Source: a virus
Virus record (IMG/VR): IMGVR_UViG_3300007516_000014
Location: 1-64,000 of that record
Strand: one strand, 5' to 3'
DNA length: 64,000 nucleotides
Shown here: in pieces, positions 1-7,816 of the stretch
Position numbering within the stretch: position 1 is the first letter of the stretch
How the letters are laid out: every line of letters starts with the position of its first letter
Notes under the pieces: generated by a model
Databases searched by the model: none
Told to the model about the DNA's origin: nothing
The model's input: only the letters and a program-made list of their open reading frames with translations
Made by a program: the position numbers and the translations under genes

Positions 1-56
1 GCACGACTGGACGAGGCCGACGTAGTGCACTCAGTTGCACGACTGGACGAGGCCGA
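1..56. repeat. 36-bp direct repeat cut by the window edge
   Basis: The 20-mer gcacgactggacgaggccga occurs at 1-20 and again at 37-56, giving a period of 36 bp. The spacer between the two contains one copy of the dispersed 16-bp palindrome (25-40). The first unit starts exactly at the window edge, so the array may continue upstream. Function is unknown; a binding-site cluster, origin or terminal-repeat region are all possible. Confidence 0.7.
25..40 (+). repeat. 16-bp dispersed palindrome, copy 1 of 23
   Basis: The sequence is GTGCACTCAGTTGCAC. The family consensus is GTGCAATCARTTGCAC: 6-bp inverted arms GTGCAA/TTGCAC around an asymmetric TCAR centre, which gives each copy an orientation. This copy has one arm substitution and sits inside the 36-bp direct repeat. 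Confidence 0.7.
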
Positions 57-96
57 GATAGCGATGAGAATAATCGAGGAAATCGACGGATAATCC

Positions 97-124
97 TTGC
101 CTAGCTCGCTGCTAAGATTAGGGT
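97..124 (+). promoter_or_regulatory. putative sigma70-like promoter
   Basis: TTGCCT (97-102), a 16-bp spacer and TAGGGT (119-124) lie upstream of the ribosome-binding site of the BRCT gene. The same spacing and -10 box recur at 16030-16057, which supports the call. No transcription data are available. Confidence 0.4.
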
Positions 125-158
125 GCCTATGTCAATCAGGACCAGGGAGGGTCACGAC

Positions 159-491
159 ATGGGAACCAAAAAGCAAATCGAGATCGTGTTCACCGGAGCG
201 GCGGCGACCAAGATGGGCGTGCCGATTGTCCGAGCCGATCTGATCAAGCACGCCGAGACGATGGGGTATGTCGTCGCCAAGCGCGTCAAGGCCAGCACCA
301 AGGTGCTTGTCGCAAGCCGGACCGATACCATCAAGGCGGAAGCCGCCCGTCGTTTCGGGGTGTGCGTCCTGACGTACGGCGCGTTCCTCGAACAGTTCGG
401 CGGTGACGTGCCTCGCACCGGCAAGAAGCCCGACAGCTGGGTCGATATGGGCGTCAAGATGGCGAACGGCGAACAGGTCGAGTACCTGTGA
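159..491 (+). CDS. stand-alone BRCT-domain protein
   Basis: This 110-residue protein is essentially one BRCT fold like the C-terminal domain of NAD-dependent DNA ligases. It has the IVFTGA opening strand, a helix beginning RADLIKHAETMG, the VSASTKVLVA-like strand (here VKASTKVLVASR) and the closing helix VLTYGAFLEQF. BRCT domains bind DNA ends or phosphoproteins. ATG 159 was chosen because AGGGAGGG lies about 8 nt upstream; an in-frame ATG at 123 lacks such a site. No ligase catalytic domain is adjacent, so it may act in trans with a host or phage ligase. The stop overlaps the next gene by 4 nt. Confidence 0.7.
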   Translation: MGTKKQIEIVFTGAAATKMGVPIVRADLIKHAETMGYVVAKRVKASTKVLVASRTDTIKAEAARRFGVCVLTYGAFLEQFGGDVPRTGKKPDSWVDMGVKMANGEQVEYL

Positions 492-829
492 ACCGCATCG
501 ACGCTCTGTGGCAAGTCATCGACTTGGCGTCGGGCAAGAAAGCCATCAACGACGATGACCCGGAAGCACTGGCCCTCGTGGAGGGGATGCTCGACGAGGT
601 CCAAGCCGAAGAGAGCGAAGTAAAACACGCCATCAAGGTGCTTCACCGGAACGGAATGGTGCCACTCGTCTGGGGTGAAATCGAGGCCGGGCTTGACCCT
701 GTCGTTGCCGAGGCTAAAGCTAAAGACATGATCTTCTGGTGGGAAGAATTGACCACCGATGCTTTTTATTCCGATGTCTCGGAGGCTTTGGACATGATCG
801 CAGAAAAGATGGGAGACCATGCAGCATGA
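488..829 (+). CDS. hypothetical acidic protein
   Basis: A 113-residue acidic, mostly helical protein that begins at a GTG overlapping the upstream stop (GTGA), so it is probably translationally coupled to the BRCT gene. No recognisable motif. The C-terminal half (FWWEELTTDAFYSDVSEALDM) looks amphipathic. Function unknown. Confidence 0.65.
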   Translation: MNRIDALWQVIDLASGKKAINDDDPEALALVEGMLDEVQAEESEVKHAIKVLHRNGMVPLVWGEIEAGLDPVVAEAKAKDMIFWWEELTTDAFYSDVSEALDMIAEKMGDHAA

Positions 830-884
830 TCTGACTGTTTAGACCAGCCCCTTTAACCAGGACACCTACCAAGGATGGTACGTC

Positions 885-1136
885 TTGCCACAAGAAAAAA
901 CTTCGAGTCGCGTCGCCGTAGTAATGAGCGCAGGGCAAACGCCCGTAGTGATTGTCGATGGAGAGGCCGTGTCGGTGCTGATCATCGATATGGGCACAGT
1001 ACCCGCCGGGCCTGTCACGCATGAAGGGCTCAGCGATCTGCTCACGTGGACGACTGTCCATCCGAACCAAGCCGCGATGCACGAACTGTTCGATGTCATC
1101 GTCGCCATTTACAAAAAAGCGGGACTGACTTTTTAG
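885..1136 (+). CDS. hypothetical protein
   Basis: An 83-residue protein with a TTG start preceded by AAGGATGG at 871-878. The N-terminal half is a likely beta sheet (RVAVVMS, TPVVIVDG, SVLIIDMG) and the C-terminus is helical. No family was recognised. It lies in a short gap between the coupled BRCT pair and the RarA-like gene, with a spacer of about 60 nt on each side. Confidence 0.5.
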   Translation: MPQEKTSSRVAVVMSAGQTPVVIVDGEAVSVLIIDMGTVPAGPVTHEGLSDLLTWTTVHPNQAAMHELFDVIVAIYKKAGLTF

Positions 1137-1197
1137 TCAAATCCTTTGACTTCAAGGTGGCTTCAGCCAGCTTAGACGAACCAGGGAGGGTTTTGTT

Positions 1198-2433
1198 TTG
1201 TCCATTTTGAATACGCCTATCGCGACGGCCAAATACGTGGCCGCCGTTCCGCAGATGTCGGAGCTGCTCCTCAAGCAATGGCCGGGATTGCCCGACGTGT
1301 CAGCCGAGCTGTTCGAAGATCACGGTGCACTGGAAACCAGTCTGATCCAGTACGTCACTGCCCAGCTTGCGGAGTACACGCCCGCGCATCAGGTCGAGAC
1401 CGTGCTTCGTCACAAAGGCCACAAGTGGCGGGCGATGTCTGCGCTTCAGAAGGCGATCCGCCGTAGCGACACGCTTCTCGCGTACAAGGCCGGACGCGCC
1501 ATGCTGTTCGGCGGTGTGTCGTCTGACTTGTGGCGGCGACTGGCCGTCATCTCGCTGGAGGACATCGGTCTGGCCGACCCGTACCAGTCGGCGTTCGCCA
1601 GCCTGTTCGCCGGCAACAAGGCTCTGCGTCTCAAGCTAGGCGAAGAGAAGCTAATGTTCTGGCTGTTGGACAAGATGTGCGGAGCAGCCAAGTCCCGCGA
1701 CTTGTGCGATCTGATCTTCTCAGCCTGGTGCGATCCTCCGTGCAAGGCCGTCGAGCCTGGTGTTCGCGCGCTTTCAACTGCCGAGGTGCTAGAGGTCGCG
1801 TGCGATGACGGGGCTCCGCTGATGGAACGGCTCTGGGCGTACCGCCACATGTGGGATCGCTGGAAGGACAAGAAGGAGGAGGCGCATCCAGCAGGCCTCA
1901 AGAAGGAGTTCTACGACAGGATCAAGCTGCCGTCGCTTTTCCAGTACATAGCAATGCAGAACATCAGGGCCACAAACGAGTCCTTGGCGATCTGCATCCC
2001 GGTGACCTGGCAGCTCATGCTTTCAAGCGAGTGGGCAGAAGCAGGACCCGATCCATTCGAGGGCTACGAGGGTGCGCTGGACAAGATCGGTGCCGTCTAC
2101 GCAGCGACGTATGACAAGCACACACAGGAAGGCAAGGCAGCGGCGAAGACCTTCCTGAACAGTTCTCCCGAGCTGATCCAGGCGGCCAATGACTTGTGCC
2201 TCGGCCAGGGCCTGGCTTCTGTGGAGCGGGCGATCTTCTATGTCGAGGGAGCCCTGTTGCTGCCCAGGTTCGGCTTCGCGGGCGCAAAGACGATCTTCGA
2301 CGACGTCCTGGACTCCAAGTTCAAAACGACCGGCTTCAAGACCTTCGAGGACGGTATGGAGTTCTTCCACATGGTAGGGCATCGCCTGCCGCATCTGAAC
2401 CAAATCCGCAAGAACATCGTGGGCGGGCCATGA
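1198..2433 (+). CDS. RarA/MgsA C-terminal-like protein
   Basis: A 411-residue protein whose centre (roughly residues 65-130) resembles the C-terminal tetramerisation region of the RarA/MgsA/WRNIP1 AAA+ family, with AMSALQKAIRRSD, a conserved Leu-Trp-Arg-Arg-Leu stretch and the signature SLEDIGLADP. The AAA+ ATPase part, including Walker A, is absent. RarA proteins act at stalled replication forks with SSB, so interference with or mimicry of fork processing is conceivable. The start is TTG 1198, 7 nt after AGGGAGGG. The stop overlaps the WbqC-like gene (ATGA). Confidence 0.5.
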   Translation: MSILNTPIATAKYVAAVPQMSELLLKQWPGLPDVSAELFEDHGALETSLIQYVTAQLAEYTPAHQVETVLRHKGHKWRAMSALQKAIRRSDTLLAYKAGRAMLFGGVSSDLWRRLAVISLEDIGLADPYQSAFASLFAGNKALRLKLGEEKLMFWLLDKMCGAAKSRDLCDLIFSAWCDPPCKAVEPGVRALSTAEVLEVACDDGAPLMERLWAYRHMWDRWKDKKEEAHPAGLKKEFYDRIKLPSLFQYIAMQNIRATNESLAICIPVTWQLMLSSEWAEAGPDPFEGYEGALDKIGAVYAATYDKHTQEGKAAAKTFLNSSPELIQAANDLCLGQGLASVERAIFYVEGALLLPRFGFAGAKTIFDDVLDSKFKTTGFKTFEDGMEFFHMVGHRLPHLNQIRKNIVGGP

Positions 2434-3146
2434 TCACACGGGTCAGCAGTCACCAGCCCTCTTTTTTTCCGTGGGCCGGCTACTGGAACAAGTTCGCCCA
2501 GTCCGACGTCCACGTCATGTCCTGCGGCGTCCAGTTCGATGCTCACGGTTGGCAGAACCGAGTGAAGGTCACGGACTTCATGGCCGTGCTTCCGGTGGAA
2601 GGTGGTTCCACGCACAAGCTCCTGAAGCACGTGTGCTACAAGGCTGAGGCATTGCCCAAGGTCTTAGCGTCGATACGTCAGGCGTTGACCGGTAAGAAAT
2701 GGCCCGGTCGCTGGGCCGTCGAACAAGCCCTCTACGAAACCGAGCACGAGACGGCGAAGAACCGTAATCACTGTTTGATGGACCTGAACATCGACAGCAT
2801 GCTGGCCACAGCCGGCGCGCTGAAACTGCTCGGCAAGACTCAGTACGTGATCGACACCGAGGAGTCTCTGCCCGAGCTGTCGAAGACCCAGCGCCTCGTC
2901 GCGCGTGTTCGACGTCATGTGCCCGAAGGTCGGATACACTATCTTGCCGGTTCCGGTGCTCTGGGCTATATAGATAGTAGTCAGGTACCGGCAGATTTTG
3001 AGCTGTATGTTCAGAAGCCCAAGGATGGGGCTCCGCCGCACTCGATATTGCAATCAATTGCACAGGGGGATGTGGCCGAGGCCATGTCTGAGCGGTGGTT
3101 CGAATGGACGAAAATCAGCCCAAGGAGGGGCGCAAGCGAGTCCTAG
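2430..3146 (+). CDS. WbqC-like family protein
   Basis: A 238-residue protein opening with SSHQPSFFPWAGYWNKF followed by QFDAHGWQNRVKV, the N-terminal hallmark of the WbqC family (usual pattern HQPnYlPWlGyf...vqf....W.nRn). These proteins accompany sugar-nucleotide and O-antigen genes; their exact chemistry is poorly defined. The start overlaps the upstream stop. A copy of the dispersed palindrome near the 3' end encodes LQSIAQ. It is the first member of an overlapping cassette with a deacetylase and two glycosyltransferases, which implies a shared sugar-modification role. Confidence 0.75.
   Translation: MITRVSSHQPSFFPWAGYWNKFAQSDVHVMSCGVQFDAHGWQNRVKVTDFMAVLPVEGGSTHKLLKHVCYKAEALPKVLASIRQALTGKKWPGRWAVEQALYETEHETAKNRNHCLMDLNIDSMLATAGALKLLGKTQYVIDTEESLPELSKTQRLVARVRRHVPEGRIHYLAGSGALGYIDSSQVPADFELYVQKPKDGAPPHSILQSIAQGDVAEAMSERWFEWTKISPRRGASES
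3048..3063 (+). repeat. dispersed palindrome, copy 2
   Basis: TTGCAATCAATTGCAC inside the WbqC-like gene, read as LQSIAQ. Confidence 0.8.
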
Positions 3147-3772
3147 TTGTTGCTCCGCACGCGGATGACGCTGAGCTGGGTCTCGGCGGATACCTGCATC
3201 GAGAAATCTCCGGTGGCCGAACGACTGCCAGAATAGTCGTCGTGGCCGAGACAGGGCCGTCTCGGAAGACCGAGCAGTTCGCAGCGGCGAAGTACCTCGA
3301 CATCGAGAACGTGCATTTCCTGGCAGAGGCCAAAGACAGCGAGTTCAACCTCGCCCCCATGGGTCGGCTTGTGAAGCGCCTCGAAGATGTAATCTTCAAC
3401 CACGGGCACTATGACGAGCTATTCGTTCCGCTGCCGTCGTTCCATGAAGACCATGACGTCACGCATCGAGCCTGCGTAGCGGCGCTTCGCCCGCATAAAG
3501 GCCGCCAGTTCCCATCCAGCATATTCTGTTACGAGTACCCCGCCCAGAGTTGGGGTCCGCAGGTTCCGGCCTGGGGCCGGGTCTACGCACCGCTGTCCCG
3601 AGAGTCGGTAGACGCCAAGCTCGCTGCACTCAAGCTCCATGGCTCCCAGTGGGTGTCTGACGACCAGTCCCTGTTCGGCCGGAAGGGTGTTCTGTCGCTC
3701 GCCAACATGCGCGGCGCTGAATGCCTGACCGACTTTGCCGAGCTTTTCTATGTGCTGCGAGGCGTGAAATGA
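3104..3772 (+). CDS. PIG-L/LmbE-type N-acetyl-sugar deacetylase
   Basis: A protein of about 222 residues with the PIG-L zinc motif PHADDAELGLGG (residues 18-29; family pattern hPDDe) and a downstream SFHEDHDVTH segment that supplies the third metal ligand. Such enzymes remove N-acetyl groups from GlcNAc-containing substrates or conjugates. The start is uncertain: ATG 3104 or GTG 3095, both overlapping the WbqC-like gene. A perfect AAGGAGGG at 3122-3129 lies inside the frame with no start codon at useful distance behind it. The stop overlaps the next gene (ATGA). Confidence 0.85.
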   Translation: MDENQPKEGRKRVLVVAPHADDAELGLGGYLHREISGGRTTARIVVVAETGPSRKTEQFAAAKYLDIENVHFLAEAKDSEFNLAPMGRLVKRLEDVIFNHGHYDELFVPLPSFHEDHDVTHRACVAALRPHKGRQFPSSIFCYEYPAQSWGPQVPAWGRVYAPLSRESVDAKLAALKLHGSQWVSDDQSLFGRKGVLSLANMRGAECLTDFAELFYVLRGVK

Positions 3773-5277
3773 AAATCCTGTTCGATCCGATCTTTTCAGC
3801 CCAGCCGAACAAGTGCTCGTCGTCGGCCAAGTACAAGCGTATCGCGGAGCGTCTTCTGGCCGAGAAGCCGGACACGTTCATCTACTGGTTGATCCCGGAT
3901 TGGATCGACGAAGCGGCGACTGCCTGGCTCCCTGATAGTCCGCGAATTCATTACGTCAAGCAGGCGAAGTGGCGAGACCGGGTGCGCGAGTATCAGATCC
4001 TGTACCGGGAGCTGGAAGACGCGATCTGCTTCAACGGATCGCTGTGGGATTTTGACGTCATCATCACGATGCGGACCCAGCAGGTCGCAAGCATGCGCGT
4101 CCTGATGATGTCGACCCGCAACCGGAAGAACGACTGGACCAAGAAGCTCATCCTGCTGGAGGAGATGGCCGTCTTTTCGTGGCGTAAGACGGTGCCAGTC
4201 TCCTACCCGGCCAGTCAGGATATGTTGTCCGTCCTCGGCTACCTGTACGCCGACCGCTCGCTGATCACGATCAAGCACGTCCGTGACGGCATCATGCGGA
4301 CGGCACGTTCCGAGCTGCCACCGTCCAAGGCGAAGGAGATCGACAAGCGACTGACCCTGGTCAGCCCCGCCCTGATCGAAGGCTACAACACGAAGCCGGA
4401 AGAGGATTGGTTCAAGCGTGGCGTCGAGCCGTTCTGCCTGGGCTTCGTCGGCCGAATGTCCAACTCGATGACCAGGCTGCCGGAAATCTATGACGTCATG
4501 GAGAAGCACTGGATCACCAAGGGCGACCTGGGCTTCAAGGTCATCATCTCGACCGTGTCGACGGCGACCAAACTGCCTCCGCCGGAGTTCGTTGTCATGG
4601 AGAACAACCCGCGCGATGTGTTCTGGGCACGGGTCAAGAAGGACATGCACCTGATCATCTCGATGTCCATCGACGCCGAGTTCAGCATGTCCCTGATCGA
4701 GCCGCTGATCCTGGGCACGCCTCTGGTCGTCGCCCGCGAGCCGTGGACGGAGGCCCTGCTGGGTGTCGATTATCCGTTCTTCATTAACGGCGCGCTCCAG
4801 GCATACGCCATGATCAAGGAGTTCCACGACAACTATGCGGTGATGTACGGCCAGTTCGTCGAATGGCGCGAGACGATCTTCAAGCCCCGCTTCCTGCCGG
4901 GCGGCGCCTACCAGAACAACATGTATGACGTCGTGTCCGACGATCTGAAGACCTGGGAGGACGACACGTCTGCCCGTATCCGTGACGCCGCCAGCGAGGC
5001 CAAGGCCAACAATGAGATCGTCGGATACCTGGTCAAGGAGGCTGACAAGCACGGTGGCGAGTTGCATCTGTTCGCAGCGGTGGCGAGCCTGATCGAACAG
5101 AAGCTGGTCGGCCCCGACATGCGAGTCCATCTGGCCGAGGATGCTCGCAACGTCGGTGGTCGGTTCATGCCGTTCATGGCCGACTGGAACAATTACCGCC
5201 TGCTGCTCAAGGCGTTCCACGGCTTCGAGGATGCCAGCATCGAGCGCGGCCATCTCCGTCGAAAGGCTGTGTCATGA
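3769..5277 (+). CDS. GT-B-fold glycosyltransferase-like protein
   Basis: A 502-residue protein with a two-domain GT-B look. The N-terminal Rossmann half starts MKILFDPIF. The C-terminal half begins near LGFVGRMSNSMTRLPEIYDVM and includes FSMSLIEPLILGTPLVVA, equivalent to the donor-binding E-x7-E region (E...EPLILG). About 80 residues follow as a helical extension (from AASEAKANNEIVGYL). The donor sugar is unknown. It overlaps its neighbours on both sides and sits between the PIG-L deacetylase and a second glycosyltransferase. Confidence 0.65.
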   Translation: MKILFDPIFSAQPNKCSSSAKYKRIAERLLAEKPDTFIYWLIPDWIDEAATAWLPDSPRIHYVKQAKWRDRVREYQILYRELEDAICFNGSLWDFDVIITMRTQQVASMRVLMMSTRNRKNDWTKKLILLEEMAVFSWRKTVPVSYPASQDMLSVLGYLYADRSLITIKHVRDGIMRTARSELPPSKAKEIDKRLTLVSPALIEGYNTKPEEDWFKRGVEPFCLGFVGRMSNSMTRLPEIYDVMEKHWITKGDLGFKVIISTVSTATKLPPPEFVVMENNPRDVFWARVKKDMHLIISMSIDAEFSMSLIEPLILGTPLVVAREPWTEALLGVDYPFFINGALQAYAMIKEFHDNYAVMYGQFVEWRETIFKPRFLPGGAYQNNMYDVVSDDLKTWEDDTSARIRDAASEAKANNEIVGYLVKEADKHGGELHLFAAVASLIEQKLVGPDMRVHLAEDARNVGGRFMPFMADWNNYRLLLKAFHGFEDASIERGHLRRKAVS

Positions 5278-6299
5278 CCCGTCTCACGATAATCACCGAC
5301 AAGATGGAAGGCATGTCCATCGACCACATAGCCAATGCGCTGGCCGCAGCGGCGATGGAGCTAGGCGCGGACGTGAAGATCGTTCGGGCCGGCAAAGTCC
5401 ACGGGGAGGAGGTCGCCGGCGCGCATGTCATCAGCCTGCTGCCGACCGAACTGTTTCGTTACGTCGCGGGGTTCCGGTTCGCCAGGCCCGCGACGTTCAC
5501 GACTGTCATCGCCTCGAACTGGGAGGAGCGGGAGCTACCGGACCAGCTCAAGTTGCTGGCGTATCACATGGCTCCGACCTGGAGCGGCGTCCCAGTGCAA
5601 TTGGTTGCACACTCGAAGCACACGACGGACCTGGTTCAGAAGCTCCTCCGCTCGATGATGTCACCGTCCTTCGCACGCGCGGTGTCTGCCCAGCTTGAGA
5701 CGGTCATGTACGGCATCGAGTCGGGCTTCGAACCGGGCACGAACGATCCCGATAGCCTGGTGGTGCCGTACAACCGCATCAACCAGACGCAGAAGCGGTG
5801 TGGCCTACAGGCTACAATCACGCACGAGTACAATCTGATGTCGCTGTCGCGCGGCCGTAATGTGACGAGCACGTTCTACCGAGGGGCCGCTGACTACGCG
5901 ATGTCCGACGTACCGGCCGAGATGGTCGGCGTGCATGAGTTCCAGCAGGAGCCGGCCAGCCGCGAAGTCTTCAAGGTGAATGCCCGCACGCACGGTATGT
6001 TCGTGTGCACGTCGCTGTTCGAGAGCTTCGGAATTTACTATCTGGAGCTGCTGGCCAGCGGCGTCGTGGGTGTCTTCGCGGACGCCCCGTGGCACAAGTC
6101 GCTGCTTCCTGGCTATCGCTACACGGCAAAGTCGCAGCATCTGTCAGCCATGATGATGCACGTCCGGGAAAACTACGACGAGGCACGGCGATATTTGCTC
6201 GACGAGGTCCGTCCGGCTATCATCGAGAAGTATTCGATCAGCCGGTTCAACGCCGAGCTGCTTGCTCACGCCCAAGGAGGGGTATCATGGGTAGCCTAG
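5274..6299 (+). CDS. glycosyltransferase, GT4-like
   Basis: A 341-residue protein. The N-terminal segment MTRLTIITDKMEGMSIDHIA matches the acceptor-domain start of GT-B enzymes. Near residue 250, SLFESFGIYYLELLASG is the classic GT4 E-F-G-x5-E donor-site motif, followed by a switch to a C-terminal helix. The substrate is unknown. A palindrome copy encodes VQLVAH near residue 108. The 3' end overlaps the ParB-like gene, whose ribosome-binding site lies within this frame. Confidence 0.75.
   Translation: MTRLTIITDKMEGMSIDHIANALAAAAMELGADVKIVRAGKVHGEEVAGAHVISLLPTELFRYVAGFRFARPATFTTVIASNWEERELPDQLKLLAYHMAPTWSGVPVQLVAHSKHTTDLVQKLLRSMMSPSFARAVSAQLETVMYGIESGFEPGTNDPDSLVVPYNRINQTQKRCGLQATITHEYNLMSLSRGRNVTSTFYRGAADYAMSDVPAEMVGVHEFQQEPASREVFKVNARTHGMFVCTSLFESFGIYYLELLASGVVGVFADAPWHKSLLPGYRYTAKSQHLSAMMMHVRENYDEARRYLLDEVRPAIIEKYSISRFNAELLAHAQGGVSWVA
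5595..5610 (-). repeat. dispersed palindrome, copy 3
   Basis: GTGCAATTGGTTGCAC, reverse orientation with a CCAA centre, in the GT4-like gene; read as VQLVAH. Confidence 0.75.
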
Positions 6300-7132
6300 A
6301 CAAGACTGAGAGCATTCGGCGCGAGAACGTGTCCATCGACCTGCTCGTCGTCAATTCGATGAACCCGAACAAGATGAAGGCGCGCGAGTTCGATCTGCTC
6401 GTCGACAATATCCAGCGCACCGGGTTGACCGACCCGATCCTTGTCCGCCCCATCGAAGACGGCAAGTATCGCATCGTTGGAGGCCATCATCGGTTCGATG
6501 CCGCGAAGTATCTTGACTTCAAGGAGGTGCCTTGCACGATCATCACGGATGTTGAGTTCGACGACGACGCGGAGAAGTTCCAGCTCGTTCGTATGAACGC
6601 CATCCACGGCAAGCTCGACCCGGAAGCGTTCTTCAAGCTCTACAACTCGATGGCCGGCAAGTACCAGGACGACGTCTTGCAGGAGAGCTTCGGCTTCGCG
6701 GACGACAAGGAGTTCCAACGCCTGATCGCCCAGATGTCCAAGGACATGCCGGACGACATGAAGAAGAAGTTCAAGGCAGCGGCGAAGGAAGTGAAGACCA
6801 TCGACGGCCTCGCCAAGCTGATGAACGAGCTGTACACGAAGTACGGCGATACACTCCCGTATGGCTTCATGGTCATCGATTTTGGCGGCAAGGAGTCGAT
6901 CTGGCTCCAGGTGACCAAGCCGACCATGAAGGCCGCCCACGCTTTCGGCGAGGTCTGCCGGGCCAACAAGCGCAGCATGGACGACATGATGGGCGCGCTT
7001 ATGCAATCAATTGCACTGCCGGAAGCGGCGGAGTTGCTGGCCTCGCTGCTCGCCATGACCCCGGAGATGGTAATTCCGGATAACGTGGGTGACCCGACCA
7101 AGAACAACATTCACGAAGCCAACCAGTTCTAG
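6287..7132 (+). CDS. ParB/Srx-fold protein
   Basis: A 281-residue protein starting at ATG 6287 behind AAGGAGGGG. Residues 16-85 form a ParB N-terminal-type domain: VNSMNPNKM, LVDNIQRTGLTDPILVRP, then YRIVGGHHRFDAAKYL, where GGHHR stands in place of the canonical GERR CTP/nuclease motif, and the VPCTIITD strand. No clear ParB helix-turn-helix was found; the rest is helical. Such phage proteins can be nucleases, CTP-dependent clamps or accessory factors in DNA modification. It lies just upstream of the terminase genes and carries a palindrome copy (MQSIAL). Confidence 0.7.
   Translation: MGSLDKTESIRRENVSIDLLVVNSMNPNKMKAREFDLLVDNIQRTGLTDPILVRPIEDGKYRIVGGHHRFDAAKYLDFKEVPCTIITDVEFDDDAEKFQLVRMNAIHGKLDPEAFFKLYNSMAGKYQDDVLQESFGFADDKEFQRLIAQMSKDMPDDMKKKFKAAAKEVKTIDGLAKLMNELYTKYGDTLPYGFMVIDFGGKESIWLQVTKPTMKAAHAFGEVCRANKRSMDDMMGALMQSIALPEAAELLASLLAMTPEMVIPDNVGDPTKNNIHEANQF
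7001..7016 (+). repeat. dispersed palindrome, copy 4
   Basis: ATGCAATCAATTGCAC in the ParB-like gene; read as MQSIAL. Confidence 0.8.
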
Positions 7133-7207
7133 AACAGGGTAGTCAGCAGCCTTCACGACTGCATGACCATCAACTACCCACGGACTTGAAGCCCAAGGAG
7201 GGGCGGG

Positions 7208-7816
7208 ATGGCTAAGAAGAAGCCGGCAATGTGGACGACCTTGGTACCGGTAGAGACGGTAGAGGAAATCCATCGTCAGTTGTTTGCCGGTATCGGCCCA
7301 GGAGAATTGGCCACGAAAGTCCAGTCCATGAGCCCGCCCATGTTCGCGGACAGGACTGCCCACACCGTTACCCAGTGGTTCAACGACTACAGGAAAAAAT
7401 CGGTCCTGCACGAGCAGACCAAGGCGCTGCTGGAAGCGGCGAAGTTCCGGGGCACATCGGCGCTCCGCAAGCGCGTCGATGTCGTGGGCGAGATGGAAGA
7501 ACTGGTCGCCATCAATCGCGCCAGGCTGGCCAAAGGCCTGAACACAGAGGCGGGATCTCCGATCCCCCTGGATGCGGTGTCCAAGCTGGCCCTGGCGCTG
7601 GGCGTCACGCTGGAGCGTCTGGCGCACTTGTATCTGGAGACAGGGCTCATCCATCGGGTGCCCAAGCAGGTGAACGCCACGCTGACCACGCTCATGGGCG
7701 GACGCCCGGTCTTCGAGTTCACTGAGGAGGAGTCGCGTCGCTTCTCCGAAGCCAGGATGCTGGAGCACGTCGCCGAGGTCATCGACATCGAGGAAGGTAA
7801 CGATGTCGGCATTTAA
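7208..7816 (+). CDS. probable small terminase subunit
   Basis: A 202-residue basic-to-acidic helical protein placed directly before and overlapping the large terminase gene by 14 nt, the usual position of a small subunit. The N-terminus contains a possible DNA-binding helical segment (ETVEEIHRQLFAGIGPGELATKVQ), and the middle is strongly helical. The C-terminus is acidic (VAEVIDIEEG). The assignment rests on position and size rather than a motif. The start is ATG 7208 behind AAGGAGGGG. Confidence 0.5.
   Translation: MAKKKPAMWTTLVPVETVEEIHRQLFAGIGPGELATKVQSMSPPMFADRTAHTVTQWFNDYRKKSVLHEQTKALLEAAKFRGTSALRKRVDVVGEMEELVAINRARLAKGLNTEAGSPIPLDAVSKLALALGVTLERLAHLYLETGLIHRVPKQVNATLTTLMGGRPVFEFTEEESRRFSEARMLEHVAEVIDIEEGNDVGI

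Noticed and set aside
3122-3129. Perfect AAGGAGGG inside the PIG-L gene as a ribosome-binding site
   Set aside because: No in-frame ATG, GTG or TTG follows within 12 nt in any frame that stays open; it encodes PKEG and is probably incidental or a remnant.
3796-5253. 485-codon open frame on the - strand
   Set aside because: It lies exactly opposite the glycosyltransferase gene, has no ribosome-binding site and a composition (Arg/His/Leu/Asp-rich) typical of antisense frames in GC-rich coding DNA.
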